Below are positions 24,782 to 34,149 of a stretch of 64,000 nt of DNA, one piece after another. The position numbers and the translations under genes are program-made. Position 1 is the first letter of the stretch, and each line of letters begins with the position of its first letter. The notes beneath the pieces are model-generated. The model was not told the DNA's origin. It worked only from the letters and a program-made list of their open reading frames with translations, and did no database searches. The stretch covers positions 1,488,001 through 1,552,000 of the forward strand of contig OZ244055.1 in NCBI GenBank assembly GCA_965214975.1. Direction: 5' to 3'. The DNA comes from JAJEBT01 sp965214975 (GTDB taxonomy: Bacteria > Pseudomonadota > Alphaproteobacteria > MPNO01 > UBA830).

Positions 24782-26677
24782 ATGAGTCCAGACGGCACCT
24801 CCCCGCGCGGTTCGAGAGCGGGCGCGGCGGACGGGATCCGGCCGCGCGGCCTGGCGCGCGCCTATGCCGGCCTGGACGGCGGGGACGCGGCGCCGGGCGA
24901 CGCGGAGGTTCTCGGGCGCATCGTCCGCACTGCGCTCCGCCATCGCGTCCGCGTCCTGGTCGCGCTGCTTGCGGTCGCCGCCGCCTCCGGATTCCAGCTC
25001 GCCGTTCCCGGACTCGTGGGCGACGCCGTCGACGGCGCGCTCGGACTGCTCGGCAACCGCTCCGTCGCGCCCGAGGTCGCGCGCCCGGCGCTTCTTGCCG
25101 CGGCCGCCCTGCTGCTCGGCGCCTCGATCATGCGCGGCGCGTTCACCGTGGTCCACAACTACGGCGGCGAGTCGATCGGCCACTGCCTTGCCCGCGACCT
25201 GAGGCTGGACTTCTACAGCAAGCTCCAGCGTCTCAGCTTCTCGTTCCACGACCGCGTCCACACCGGCGAGTTGATCACCCGCGGCATGCTCGATCTCGAA
25301 GGGGTCCGGATGTTCGTCAACACCGGGCTTTTCCGGGCCGTCCAGCTCGCCATCCTGGTCGTCGCGGGCGCGTGGCTGCTGCTCTCGAAGGATCTCGCGC
25401 TCGGGCTTCTCAGCCTCGCCTTCGTGCCCTACGTCGCCTGGCGCTCGGTCGCGACCCGGCTCAGGCTGCGCTACCTGTGGAACCTGTTCCAGGACCGCAT
25501 GGCGGTGCTCGGCCGGATCATGGACGAGAACCTGACCGGCATCCGGGTGGTCCGGGCGTTCGGCGCCGAGCGGCACGAGATCGGCAAGTACGATCTGGCG
25601 GCGCGCGAGGCCATGGCCCTCTCGAGACGGCGGATCAGGACGCGGGTCGCCTCGACCACCGAGATGACCTTCGCGTATTTCGTGTCCATGGGGCTGGTTC
25701 TCTGGATCGGCGGCGAGCGGGTGATCGCGGGCGACATGACGATCGGAACCCTGACGGAGTTCCTGACCTTCGTGACCATCCTGCAGCTGCCGGTGCGCTA
25801 TCTCGGCCTCGTCGTCAACTCCTTCGCCCGGGCGTCGTCCTGCGGGGCGCGCCTGTTCGCGGTGCTCGACCTCGAGCCCGCGGTCGCGGATCCGCCCGGC
25901 GCGCGGCCGCTCGCCGTCGGCGGCGGAACGGTGCGGTTCGAGAACGTGGGCTTCGCCTACGACGAGGAAGGCCCGCCGGTTCTCGAGGGAATCTCGTTCG
26001 AGGTGCGGCGCGGGCGGACGCTCGGCATCGTCGGTCCGCCCGGAAGCGGCAAGTCGACCATCGCCCATCTGCTGCCGCGCCATTACGACGCGACCTCGGG
26101 ACGGATCGCCATCGACGGCCAGGACATCAGGGAAGTGACCCTCGGGAGCCTCCGCGACGCCGTCCGCGTCGTGCAGCAGGAGCCGTTCCTGTTCACCTCG
26201 TCGATCGGCAACAACATCGCCTACGGCGATCCGTGGAGCGAACCGGAGCCGGTGCGCGACGCCGCCGGCCTCGCGCGCATCGACGGCTTCATCGACCGGC
26301 TCGACGAGGGCTACGAAACCCTGGTCGGGGAGCGCGGCGTCTCGCTGTCGGGCGGGCAGCGCCAGCGGATCGCGATCGCGCGGGCCGCGCTTCTGCGTCC
26401 CGCCGTGCTGGTTCTCGACGATTCGACCGCGTCGATCGACGCCGAGACGGAAAGCCGGATCCACGAGGGCCTGGCCAGGGACTTCGAGGATTCGGCCAGA
26501 ATCGTCATCTCCCACCGCCTTGCCGCGGTCCGCGACGCCGACGAGATCATCGTGCTCGAGGCGGGGCGGATCATCGAGCGCGGAACCCATGACGGCCTCG
26601 TCGCCGAAGGCGGGCACTACGCCCGGCTGCTCGCGTTGCAGGGATCCGCGGACGGCCCCTCCGGGAGCGCGCCGTGA
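24782..26677 (+). CDS. ABC exporter half-transporter A, degenerate Walker B site
   Basis: A 631-residue half-transporter: an N-terminal tail of about 55 residues, six membrane segments, then an ATPase domain with Walker A GPPGSGKST (about 417), a Q-loop (VVQQEPFLF), the canonical signature LSGGQRQR and a switch His (ISHRLAAV). The Walker B reads VLVLDDSTASID: the catalytic glutamate is replaced by Asp547. It overlaps the next gene at GTGA. The two form a heterodimeric exporter like TM287/288 or BmrCD, in which one ATP site is weak. The cargo may be drugs, lipids or peptides; the sequence does not tell. Confidence 0.92.
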   Translation: MSPDGTSPRGSRAGAADGIRPRGLARAYAGLDGGDAAPGDAEVLGRIVRTALRHRVRVLVALLAVAAASGFQLAVPGLVGDAVDGALGLLGNRSVAPEVARPALLAAAALLLGASIMRGAFTVVHNYGGESIGHCLARDLRLDFYSKLQRLSFSFHDRVHTGELITRGMLDLEGVRMFVNTGLFRAVQLAILVVAGAWLLLSKDLALGLLSLAFVPYVAWRSVATRLRLRYLWNLFQDRMAVLGRIMDENLTGIRVVRAFGAERHEIGKYDLAAREAMALSRRRIRTRVASTTEMTFAYFVSMGLVLWIGGERVIAGDMTIGTLTEFLTFVTILQLPVRYLGLVVNSFARASSCGARLFAVLDLEPAVADPPGARPLAVGGGTVRFENVGFAYDEEGPPVLEGISFEVRRGRTLGIVGPPGSGKSTIAHLLPRHYDATSGRIAIDGQDIREVTLGSLRDAVRVVQQEPFLFTSSIGNNIAYGDPWSEPEPVRDAAGLARIDGFIDRLDEGYETLVGERGVSLSGGQRQRIAIARAALLRPAVLVLDDSTASIDAETESRIHEGLARDFEDSARIVISHRLAAVRDADEIIVLEAGRIIERGTHDGLVAEGGHYARLLALQGSADGPSGSAP

Positions 26678-28536
26678 CCGCGGCGGCGTCCGCCCGGCCG
26701 CCGCGCGCGGTCGTGGGCTCGCAGGTCAGCCGCGACGAGGAGATCTTCGGCGCGGCCTACGACGGGCGCGTGGTGCGCCGCTTCCTGGCCCATGTCCGGC
26801 CCTACCGGGCGCGGTTCCTGGTCGGGGTCGGCGCCGTGCTGGTCTACACCGCGGCGCAGCTCCTGATCCCGCTGGTGATCCGCCACGCCATCGACGAGGG
26901 GATCGTCGCGGGCGGCGGGGAGCTCTCCCGCCTTCGCTTCGCGGTCATGGTTTTCGGTGCCATCATTCTCGTGAGTTACGGAGCGAACTACATTCAGGAT
27001 CTCATGATCGGGCTGATCGGGGAGCGCGTCATCTTCGATCTGCGCAGGGCCATGTTCGCCCACCTTCAGGACGTTCCGCTCGCGTTCATGGACAAGACCG
27101 AGGTCGGCCGGCTGATGTCCCGCCTGCAGGGCGACGTCAATTCCCTCCAGGAGTTCCTCGAGAACTCGGTGACCGCCTTCGGCGACCTGGTTCTGCTCGT
27201 CGGAATCGTGGCGATCATGCTCTCGCTCGATTTCGGGCTCGGCCTGCTCACCCTGGTGCTCGTTCCGGCTCTCGCCGCGGTCCGGATCGTCTGGCTGCCG
27301 AGAGCGCGAATCGCCTTCCGGCGCGCCCGCGAGACCAACTCGATCGCCAACGGCGCGCTTGCCGAGGCCATCCACGCCGTGCGCACGATCCAGGGGATGC
27401 GCCGGGAAACGGTGAATTTCGATCTCTACGGCGACAAGGCGGGCGAGAATCTCGACGCGCATCTGCGTTCGGCGAAATTCGGGCAGATGATGGTTCCCGT
27501 GGTCGACACCCTGACCGGCGTGGCGCTGGCGGTCGTCGTTCTCGTCGGCGGGGGGATGGTGCTCCAGGGAGAGCTTGCGGTCGGCGTCATGGTGGCGTTT
27601 CTCTTCTACGTCCAGAGGTTCTTCGACCCGATCCGCTCGCTCACGATCCAGTACAGCGTCATGCAGCGCGCGATGGCGTCGGGCCAGCGGATCTTCGAGG
27701 TTCTCGACGTTCCCGCCGCGGCCGACGACGCGGGCGCCCTGGATCCCGAGACCGTCGACGGCGCGATCGCCTTCGAGAACGTCACCTTCGGCTACGTCGC
27801 GGACAGGCCGGTTCTCGAGGACGTGAACTTCTCGGTCGAGGCGGGGGAGACCGTGGCGCTCGTCGGGCCCACGGGTTCCGGCAAGACCAGCGTCACCGCC
27901 CTTCTCCACCGGTTCTACGACGTCTGGGAAGGCCGGGTCGCCATCGACGGCGTCGACGTCCGGAACCTCTCCAGGGCGGCGCTGGGCCGGCACATCGCCA
28001 TGGTGCTTCAGGAACCCTCCCTGTTCACGGGCACGGTGCTCGACAACATCCGCTACCGGACGGCAGGCGCGACCCGCGCCGACATCGAGCGCGCGGCGCG
28101 CGCGGTCGGCGCCGACGGGTTCGTCGAGCGCCTTCCGGACGGCTACGAGACCGTGCTCGACCAGCAGGGGCGGAACCTCTCCCAGGGCCAGCGCCAGCTT
28201 CTGGGCTTCGCCCGCGCCCTGGTCGCCGACGCCCCGATCCTGATTCTCGACGAGGCGACCGCCAGCATCGATTCCCACACCGAGCGCAGGATCCAGACCG
28301 CTCTCGCACGGCTGCTGCGGGGCCGCACGGGCATCGTCATCGCCCACCGACTCGCCACGGTCCGGAACGCCGACCGCATCATCGTTCTCGACGAGGGCAG
28401 GATCATCGAGACCGGCACCCACGACGAGCTGGTCGCCGCCCGGGGGCTCTACGCCCGTCTCCACGCCTACAACTACGCCTCCTTCGACGATCTCCCCCGC
28501 GATCCCGGGGCGTCCGGGGAGCCGGGACGCACGTGA
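26674..28536 (+). CDS. ABC exporter half-transporter B, catalytically intact
   Basis: A 620-residue partner of the preceding gene, starting at GTG inside its stop codon. It has six membrane segments, then Walker A GPTGSGKTS, a Q-loop (MVLQEPSLF), signature LSQGQRQL, Walker B ILILDEATASID with the catalytic glutamate, and a switch His (IAHRLATV). Its signature deviates (LSQGQ) while its Walker B is intact, the mirror image of partner A. In the assembled dimer the active site would combine this Walker A/B with partner A's LSGGQ. The gene is followed by a 176-base gap and bioF. Confidence 0.92.
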   Translation: MTAAASARPPRAVVGSQVSRDEEIFGAAYDGRVVRRFLAHVRPYRARFLVGVGAVLVYTAAQLLIPLVIRHAIDEGIVAGGGELSRLRFAVMVFGAIILVSYGANYIQDLMIGLIGERVIFDLRRAMFAHLQDVPLAFMDKTEVGRLMSRLQGDVNSLQEFLENSVTAFGDLVLLVGIVAIMLSLDFGLGLLTLVLVPALAAVRIVWLPRARIAFRRARETNSIANGALAEAIHAVRTIQGMRRETVNFDLYGDKAGENLDAHLRSAKFGQMMVPVVDTLTGVALAVVVLVGGGMVLQGELAVGVMVAFLFYVQRFFDPIRSLTIQYSVMQRAMASGQRIFEVLDVPAAADDAGALDPETVDGAIAFENVTFGYVADRPVLEDVNFSVEAGETVALVGPTGSGKTSVTALLHRFYDVWEGRVAIDGVDVRNLSRAALGRHIAMVLQEPSLFTGTVLDNIRYRTAGATRADIERAARAVGADGFVERLPDGYETVLDQQGRNLSQGQRQLLGFARALVADAPILILDEATASIDSHTERRIQTALARLLRGRTGIVIAHRLATVRNADRIIVLDEGRIIETGTHDELVAARGLYARLHAYNYASFDDLPRDPGASGEPGRT

Positions 28537-28712
28537 ACCGGTTCGGACGGCGCCGAAACGGCGAGCGGCCTCCCGCGACTCCCCCCTCCACGCCGGTTGA
28601 GACCGCCGGACGGATGGGCCATGGTTCGCCGGCCGGCCCGCCGACCGGGGCGCGCCGGAGAACCCGCCGGTCGACGGCCGCGGCCGCACCACTTGCGAGG
28701 CAGGATCCCGCG

Positions 28713-29912
28713 ATGAGCAGTTCGACGCTCGACCGGTTCGCCCGGGACCGGCTCGACCTGGCGGAACGCCGCGGCCTGCGGCGGCGCCTGCGCGGCACGC
28801 GCCGCCTCGACGCCGTCCGGGTCGCCCGCGGCGGACGGGAGTTCGTCTCCTTCTGCTGCAACGACTATCTCGGCCTGAGCCACGACCCCCGCCTCGCCGC
28901 GGCGGCGCGGGACGCGCTCGCCGCCTACGGCGCCGGAGCCGGCGCGTCGCGGTTCGTCACCGGCAACCACCCGCTTCACGACGAGCTCGAACGCCGCCTC
29001 GCCGCGTTCAAGGACGCCGCGGCCGCCTGCGTGTTCGGCAGCGGCTATCTTGCCAACGCCGGCGTGATCCCCGCGCTGGCCGGGCCGGGGGATCTCGTGC
29101 TCATCGACGCGCTCGGACATGCGTCGATGCACGCGGGCGCACGCGCCAGCCGCGCCGAGATCCGCGAATTCGCCCACAACGACCACGTCCACTGCGCCGG
29201 GATCCTGGCCGGGGAGCGCGGGCGGCACCGGCACTGCCTGATCCTGACCGAGGGCGTGTTCAGCATGGACGGCGACCGCGCGCCGCTCGACCTCCTGGCC
29301 GAGACGGCCGCGGCGCACGAGGCCTGGCTGCTCGTCGACGACGCCCACGGTTTCGGCGTGCTCGGCGGCGGGCGGGGCAGCGCGTTCGAGCACGCGCCCC
29401 GGCCCGACATCCCCCTCCAGATCGGCACGCTCTCGAAGGCCGCCGGATCGTACGGCGCGTTCCTGTGCGCCAGCGCCCCGGTGATCGCGTTGATCCACAA
29501 CCGGGCGCGCAGCCTGGTCTACACGACGGGCCTCCCCCCTTCGGTCGTCGCCGCGTCGATCGCCGCGGTGGACATCATCGCTTCCGAACCCGAACGCGTC
29601 GCGGCACCCATGCGCAAGGCGCGGAGATTCCTCGAGCGCCTCGGCCGCGGACCTCCCGAAAGCCCGATCGTGCCGATCGTGCTCGGCGCCGCCGAAAGGG
29701 CGCTCGCCGCTTCCGCCGTTCTCGAGAAGGCGGGGTTTCTCGTCACGCCGATCCGGCCGCCGACGGTGCCCGACGGCACGTCGCGGCTTCGCCTGACCTT
29801 CACGGCCGGCCACGACGACGCCGACATCGACCGTCTCGCCGACGCGGTCGGCGAGATCCTCGGGCCGTCGCCGGAAACGGAGGAAGGCGGCCTCTCGCGA
29901 AAGCGGGCATGA
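28713..29912 (+). CDS. bioF: 8-amino-7-oxononanoate synthase (BioF)
   Basis: A 399-residue PLP enzyme of the alpha-oxoamine synthase family. FCCNDYLGLSHDPRL (48-62), DDAHGFGVLG (209-218) and the PLP lysine 242 in IGTLSKAAGSYGAF identify it. It condenses pimeloyl-thioester with alanine in biotin synthesis, in the cytoplasm. The alternative, a CoA-dependent 2-amino-3-ketobutyrate ligase, is made unlikely by the overlapping bioD. ATG at 28713 is the first start of the conserved region. bioA, bioB and bioC are not in the window. Confidence 0.9.
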   Translation: MSSSTLDRFARDRLDLAERRGLRRRLRGTRRLDAVRVARGGREFVSFCCNDYLGLSHDPRLAAAARDALAAYGAGAGASRFVTGNHPLHDELERRLAAFKDAAAACVFGSGYLANAGVIPALAGPGDLVLIDALGHASMHAGARASRAEIREFAHNDHVHCAGILAGERGRHRHCLILTEGVFSMDGDRAPLDLLAETAAAHEAWLLVDDAHGFGVLGGGRGSAFEHAPRPDIPLQIGTLSKAAGSYGAFLCASAPVIALIHNRARSLVYTTGLPPSVVAASIAAVDIIASEPERVAAPMRKARRFLERLGRGPPESPIVPIVLGAAERALAASAVLEKAGFLVTPIRPPTVPDGTSRLRLTFTAGHDDADIDRLADAVGEILGPSPETEEGGLSRKRA

Positions 29913-30574
29913 CGAGCGCGGTTTTCGTCACCGGCTCCGGAACGGAGGTCGGCAAGACGCATGTCGCCGTCCGGATGATCAGAGACTGGCGCGCGGTGGG
30001 CATGCGGGTCGACGCTCTCAAGCCGGTGGTCAGCGGTCACGACGAGGCGGCGCTCGAAGGGTCCGATCCCGGCCGCCTGCTTGCCGCGCTCGGGCGCGAG
30101 GTCACGAGCGACAGCGTCGCCCGCATCTCTCCCTGGCGCTACGCGGCGCCGCTCTCCCCCGACATGGCGGCGGCGCGGGAGGGACTGGAGGTTCCCTACA
30201 GGGAAGTCGTGTCGTTCTGCCGGTCCGCCATCAAACACAACCGCGGCCGCCTCGTCATCGAGGGCATCGGCGGCGTGATGGTGCCGCTGGATTCGGAGCG
30301 CACCATCCTCGACCTCATCGCGGCGATCGCCATCCCCGCGGTTCTCGTCGGCGGCAGCTACGTCGGCAGCCTGAGTCACACGCTGAGCGCTCTCGCGGCG
30401 CTTCGCGCCCGCCATGTCATCGTCGAACGGCTCGTCGTGAGCGAAACGCCCGGCAGTCCCGCCGGCCTCGAGGAAACCTGCAAAACGCTTCGGAGATTCA
30501 CCGACGGCGTTCCGGTCGACCCGCTCGCCTACGACGGAAGGCCTCATGCACCGGAACGGGGCGGCCTACCGTAG
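29909..30574 (+). CDS. bioD: dethiobiotin synthase (BioD)
   Basis: A 221-residue ATP-dependent carboxylase of the P-loop fold. The P-loop is GSGTEVGKTH (9-18), followed by LKPVVSG with the substrate lysine, and IEGIGGVMVPL corresponds to the E-G-x-G-G motif. It closes the ureido ring of dethiobiotin from 7,8-diaminopelargonate, CO2 and ATP. Its ATG overlaps the bioF stop (ATGA), so translation is probably coupled. A possible end of the operon is not marked by a clear terminator. Confidence 0.9.
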   Translation: MTSAVFVTGSGTEVGKTHVAVRMIRDWRAVGMRVDALKPVVSGHDEAALEGSDPGRLLAALGREVTSDSVARISPWRYAAPLSPDMAAAREGLEVPYREVVSFCRSAIKHNRGRLVIEGIGGVMVPLDSERTILDLIAAIAIPAVLVGGSYVGSLSHTLSALAALRARHVIVERLVVSETPGSPAGLEETCKTLRRFTDGVPVDPLAYDGRPHAPERGGLP

Positions 30575-30978
30575 ACCGTGGAAGGACTCCCGCCCGGCGC
30601 GGCTCCGGACGGGTTCGGCGGAACGAAGCCGAAGCGGCGCGGCGCGACCCGCTCGAAGCTCTCCGGGCGGAAACGGGCGACCCACACACCGACCCCCATG
30701 GATCCGCAGTGGCGCCTCTCCCGGATTGCGGGGTCGGCAAGCGTGGCTCCATCCTCCCCCGCTGTGGTTCGCCGCCATCCCGTAACCGTAACGGCCGCAA
30801 GCCCGTGGAAAATGAAAAACTGGGCCAAGATTTTTCCATCTCTCCCCAGGATGGAAAGATCCTTTCCATTCGGCCCGGTCCGACTTGCAAAATGAAAAAT
30901 TTCATTCTATATTTTCAATTCATGCCCCGTGCAGAAAGGAATTTTCCATTATGTCCGCCGGACTCGTTTCAGGACACC
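30575..30978. other. 404-base gap with an AT-rich regulatory stretch before fic
   Basis: The first 230 bases are GC-rich and show no gene. From about 30805 the composition drops sharply and holds several symmetric elements: aaaatgaaaaa twice (30809-30819 and 30889-30899), a perfect inverted repeat of 8-base arms atggaaag/ctttccat (30851-30869), a competing pair tttccatc/gatggaaa (30833-30840, 30850-30857), and ggaattttcc (30939-30948). They surround the fic promoter. Confidence 0.6.
30885..30913 (+). promoter_or_regulatory. fic promoter whose spacer is a palindrome
   Basis: TTGCAA (30885-30890), exactly 17 bases, TATATT (30908-30913). Sixteen of the 17 spacer bases form the perfect palindrome aatgaaaaatttcatt (30891-30906), so a dimeric repressor bound there would block RNA polymerase. 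A start of transcription near 30920 would fall two bases before an in-frame ATG at 30922. Confidence 0.6.
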
Positions 30979-32121
30979 ATGTCGAGACCGAGGGCCGATG
31001 GCGAGACGGTGCACGCTTTCGTCCCCGATCCGCTACCCCCCGACCCACCGCTCGACCTCAGGCCGCAACTCGTCCGACTGGGGCGCGCCGAACGGGCCGT
31101 CGGCCAACTCGACGCCATCTCCGACCTGCTGCCCGATCCCGACTTCTTCATCTCAATGTACATTCTCAAGGAGGCGGTGCTGTCGGCGCAGATCGAGGGG
31201 ACGCAATCGACCCTGTCGACGCTGCTGCGCGCTGACGCCGAAGCCCGCGCGCGCCCGCTGAGCGACGACCGGCAGGAGATATTGAACTACGTCGAGGCCA
31301 TGAACCACGCGCTGACCCGGCTGGAAACCCTTCCATTGTCTCTCCGCCTGATCCGGGAGGCGCATGGAATACTCATGCGGAGCGTGCGCGGCGCCGAAGC
31401 CGACCCCGGCGAGTTTCGCCGTACCCAGAACTGGATCGGCGGCTCGCGACCGGGCAACGCGCGCTTCGTGCCGCCGCCCGTCCCCCGAATGCACGACTGC
31501 CTGGGCGATTTCGAACGCTTCATGCACGAAGAGAAACCCGACATTCCGCCGCTCGTCCAGGCAGCGCTGCTTCATCATCATTTCGAAACCATCCATCCCT
31601 TTCTCGACGGCAACGGCCGCGTCGGCCGGTTGCTGATCGTCCTCTTTCTCTGCGCGCGCGGCGTTCTGCGCAGGCCGGTGCTTTATCCTAGCCTTTATTT
31701 CAAGAGTCGGCGCGAGGACTATTACCGCGGTCTCCAGAAGGTGCGGGAGGACAGCAACTGGGAAAGCTGGGTCGCCTTTTTCCTCGATGCCATGGCCGAA
31801 AGCGCGGATCATGCCTTGAAGACCACGCGCGCCATTCGCGACCTGTTCGAGAACCACCGCCGGATCATCACCGAACGGGGAGGAACCCGCGCCTCCTCCG
31901 CGCTGCGCGTGCACGAGGTGCTTTGCCGCCGCCCGTTCGCGTCGGTGTCGAACCTCGCGGACGCCGCGCAACTCAGCAGGCCCACGGTTCGCAGCTGCCT
32001 GGAACGTCTCACCACCTTGGATCTCGTTCGGGAAGTCACCGGCGCATCCTACGGCCGCATCTATTGCTACCATGTCTACCTTGCACTTCTCGACAAGGAC
32101 TCCGACCGGCCCTTTTCTTGA
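30979..32121 (+). CDS. Fic-family protein with N-terminal inhibitory motif and C-terminal winged helix
   Basis: A 380-residue Fic enzyme, likely an AMP-transferase acting on proteins. The inhibitory helix motif S-x-x-x-E-G is Ser69-Glu73-Gly74 (SAQIEGTQ), so the protein is class II, self-inhibited. The active-site loop is H206-PFLDGNGRVGR-217. The C-terminal 80 residues (HEVLCRRPFASVSNLADA, then LSRPTVRSCLERL) form a winged-helix DNA-binding domain. ATG at 30979 has AGGA upstream; an in-frame ATG at 30922 would add 19 residues and give a near-leaderless message. The upstream palindromes suggest autoregulation by the winged helix. The flanking AT-rich promoter hints at horizontal gain. Confidence 0.9.
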   Translation: MSRPRADGETVHAFVPDPLPPDPPLDLRPQLVRLGRAERAVGQLDAISDLLPDPDFFISMYILKEAVLSAQIEGTQSTLSTLLRADAEARARPLSDDRQEILNYVEAMNHALTRLETLPLSLRLIREAHGILMRSVRGAEADPGEFRRTQNWIGGSRPGNARFVPPPVPRMHDCLGDFERFMHEEKPDIPPLVQAALLHHHFETIHPFLDGNGRVGRLLIVLFLCARGVLRRPVLYPSLYFKSRREDYYRGLQKVREDSNWESWVAFFLDAMAESADHALKTTRAIRDLFENHRRIITERGGTRASSALRVHEVLCRRPFASVSNLADAAQLSRPTVRSCLERLTTLDLVREVTGASYGRIYCYHVYLALLDKDSDRPFS

Positions 32122-32447
32122 GGCGATCCGCTGCGGGATCCGGGACATTGAACCGGCACCGCCGGGCCCGTCAATGCGGCATCGGCCTTGCCGTCGTGCC
32201 CGGTGGGTCGGCTGCGGTAGCGGGCCTCTCCGGATCCGGCGAAACGGGGAGCCTGCCGACACTGCCGCGAGAAGGGTCAGGGGCGCCCGCACCGGCCCGA
32301 CGGCGATGGAAGCGGCTTCGCGCGCGCGCGTTCGGCGTCGGTCGAACCGCTTTCCCGTCCCCCGGTGTCCCGGGCCTGCCGCTTGCGGGCGGAGGCCGGT
32401 GAAGGCGCATCGCGCCGAGACCGGCCGCCCGGTTCCGGGCCAGGCTC
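32122..32447. other. 326-base convergent gap without a gene
   Basis: This lies between the ends of fic (plus) and the methyltransferase gene (minus). No family-like reading frame is seen, and no hairpin followed by a T-run was found. Confidence 0.55.
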
Positions 32448-33284
32448 TCAAACGCCCGCGGCCACGATCCAGCATCCCCCTCCCATCACGATCGCGTCCT
32501 CCCTCCGGCAGTCTTCCAGCATCTCGGCAAGAGCGCTCCGGGCGCGCCGTCGCGCGCCGTCGTCCGCGGCGAGAAACGGCGTCGCGAGAGGTCCGACCTC
32601 GACCAGGAACCCGACCGCCTCGGCGACGCTCCCTCCGACGGGCATCTCGAGGTCCAGCGGCGTGCACGTCGGCGAAACGAAGCCGGCCTCGCGCAGGATC
32701 CGGCGCACCCGGTCCGGATCCGCGAAAGCGAACGGGCCGGGCTCCTCGGGGCCGGAGCGCGGGGGGATCTCGAGATGCGGGCGGACCGCCGACACCGGCG
32801 CCATGGCCCAGGGATTGTCCCGGGGCTCGCGCCACACGGCGAGAACGGCCCGCGCTCCCGGCGCCAGCGACCGGCGAAGCGAGGAGAAAGCCCGGACCGG
32901 ATCGTCGAAGAACATCGCGCCAAGGCGGGACGCCAGCAGATCGAAGACCCCCTCGCCCAGGGGATGGACGGCGGCGTCGCCGAGGACGAACCGGATGTCG
33001 ACGCCCGCATCCCGGGCTCTTCGCCGCGCCACCTCCATCATCGGTTCCGACACGTCGATCGCCGTGACGGATCCGTCCGTCGCGCGTTCCGCGAGCGGAA
33101 CCGCCAGGCCCCCGGCGCCGCAGCCGAGATCGAGGACGCGGTCGTCTCTCCGCACCCCGGACTCGTCGAGGACCGCGTCGGTGAGACCGCCGAACATCGC
33201 GTCGACGGAATCGGAATGGCGGGCCCACGAGATCCCCGGCCGGTCGTTCCAGAACGCGACCTGATCGCTGTTGGGGGACGTCAC
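32448..33284 (-). CDS. class I SAM-dependent methyltransferase
   Basis: A 278-residue Rossmann-fold methyltransferase. Motif I is VLDLGCGAGGLAVPLAE (about 50-66), the acidic loop VTAIDVSEPMMEVARRRA follows, then FVLGDAAVHPLGEGVFDLL and FFDDPVRAFSSLRRSLAPG. The N-terminal QVAFWNDRPGISWARH resembles small-molecule methyltransferases of the UbiE/Methyltransf_25 type. It is probably the last gene of a minus-strand trio (kinase, SDR, methyltransferase; gaps 58 and 54 bases). The substrate cannot be inferred. Confidence 0.85.
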   Translation of the reverse strand: MTSPNSDQVAFWNDRPGISWARHSDSVDAMFGGLTDAVLDESGVRRDDRVLDLGCGAGGLAVPLAERATDGSVTAIDVSEPMMEVARRRARDAGVDIRFVLGDAAVHPLGEGVFDLLASRLGAMFFDDPVRAFSSLRRSLAPGARAVLAVWREPRDNPWAMAPVSAVRPHLEIPPRSGPEEPGPFAFADPDRVRRILREAGFVSPTCTPLDLEMPVGGSVAEAVGFLVEVGPLATPFLAADDGARRRARSALAEMLEDCRREDAIVMGGGCWIVAAGV

Positions 33285-33338
33285 GGCATCCCCGGCGGGA
33301 GACGGGCCCCGTGCCCGCGCGGGGCCTGGGACGGGCTT

Positions 33339-34091
33339 TCAGCCACGGCCGACGAGGGGCATGCCGGTCGCCATGATCGTCATGAACAGCACGTTCGCCT
33401 CCGGCGGCAGACCCGCGACGAAGGCGACCGCCTCCCCGCAGTGCCGGACGTCCATCACGGGCTCGGCGGCGACCTCGCCGCTGGCCTGGGTGACGCCGGT
33501 CCTCATGAGTCCGGTCATGCGGGTTTCCGCGTTCCCGATGTCGATCTGGCTGCAGGAAATCCCGTGGCGCCGTCCGTCGAGAGCGATGCTTCGGGTCAGC
33601 CCCGTGATCGCGTGCTTGGTCGCGGTGTAGGCGACCATGTCGGGGCGCGGCGCGTGGGCGGACACGGAGCCGTTGTTGATGATCCGCCCGCCGCGCGGCG
33701 TCTGGTCCTTCATGATCCGCACCGCGGCCTGCGCGCAAAGGAACGCTCCGGTGAGATTGACGTCGACGACCCGTTTCCAGTCCTCTGGATCGACCTCCTC
33801 GATCGGGACGCCGGACATTCCGGTTCCGGCGTTGTTGAACAGCACGTCGAGGCGCCCGTGGATGCGGCGGGTCTCGTCGAACAGGCCCCTCACCCGGCCG
33901 GGGTCGGTGACGTCGGCCGGCACGGCCGCCATGTCCGGGCCGCCGCCGCCGAGGGACACGGTCTCCTCGAGAGGCTCCGGGCGCCGGCCCGTCACGACCA
34001 CGCGGTGTCCGGCCTCCTGCAGCGCAAGCGCCGCGGCCCGCCCGATTCCGGAACCGCCTCCGGTCACGAGGGCCACTCCCGGCACCGTCAT
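33339..34091 (-). CDS. short-chain dehydrogenase/reductase
   Basis: A 250-residue classical SDR. The cofactor motif is TGGGSGIGRA (10-19), with NNAG (86-89), and the catalytic set is Ser142, Tyr155, Lys159 (YTATKHA). Arg36/Arg37 after the second strand (VTGRRPE) suggest NADP(H). The loop SQIDIGNAETRMTGLMRTG is the usual mobile substrate lid. It lies between the phosphotransferase and methyltransferase genes on the same strand. The substrate is unknown. Confidence 0.88.
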   Translation of the reverse strand: MTVPGVALVTGGGSGIGRAAALALQEAGHRVVVTGRRPEPLEETVSLGGGGPDMAAVPADVTDPGRVRGLFDETRRIHGRLDVLFNNAGTGMSGVPIEEVDPEDWKRVVDVNLTGAFLCAQAAVRIMKDQTPRGGRIINNGSVSAHAPRPDMVAYTATKHAITGLTRSIALDGRRHGISCSQIDIGNAETRMTGLMRTGVTQASGEVAAEPVMDVRHCGEAVAFVAGLPPEANVLFMTIMATGMPLVGRG

Positions 34092-34149
34092 CGATCGCCT
34101 CCGTCCTCCCGTTCCGCCACCGGAATGTCCTGCGGCGCGGGCCGTCGAG

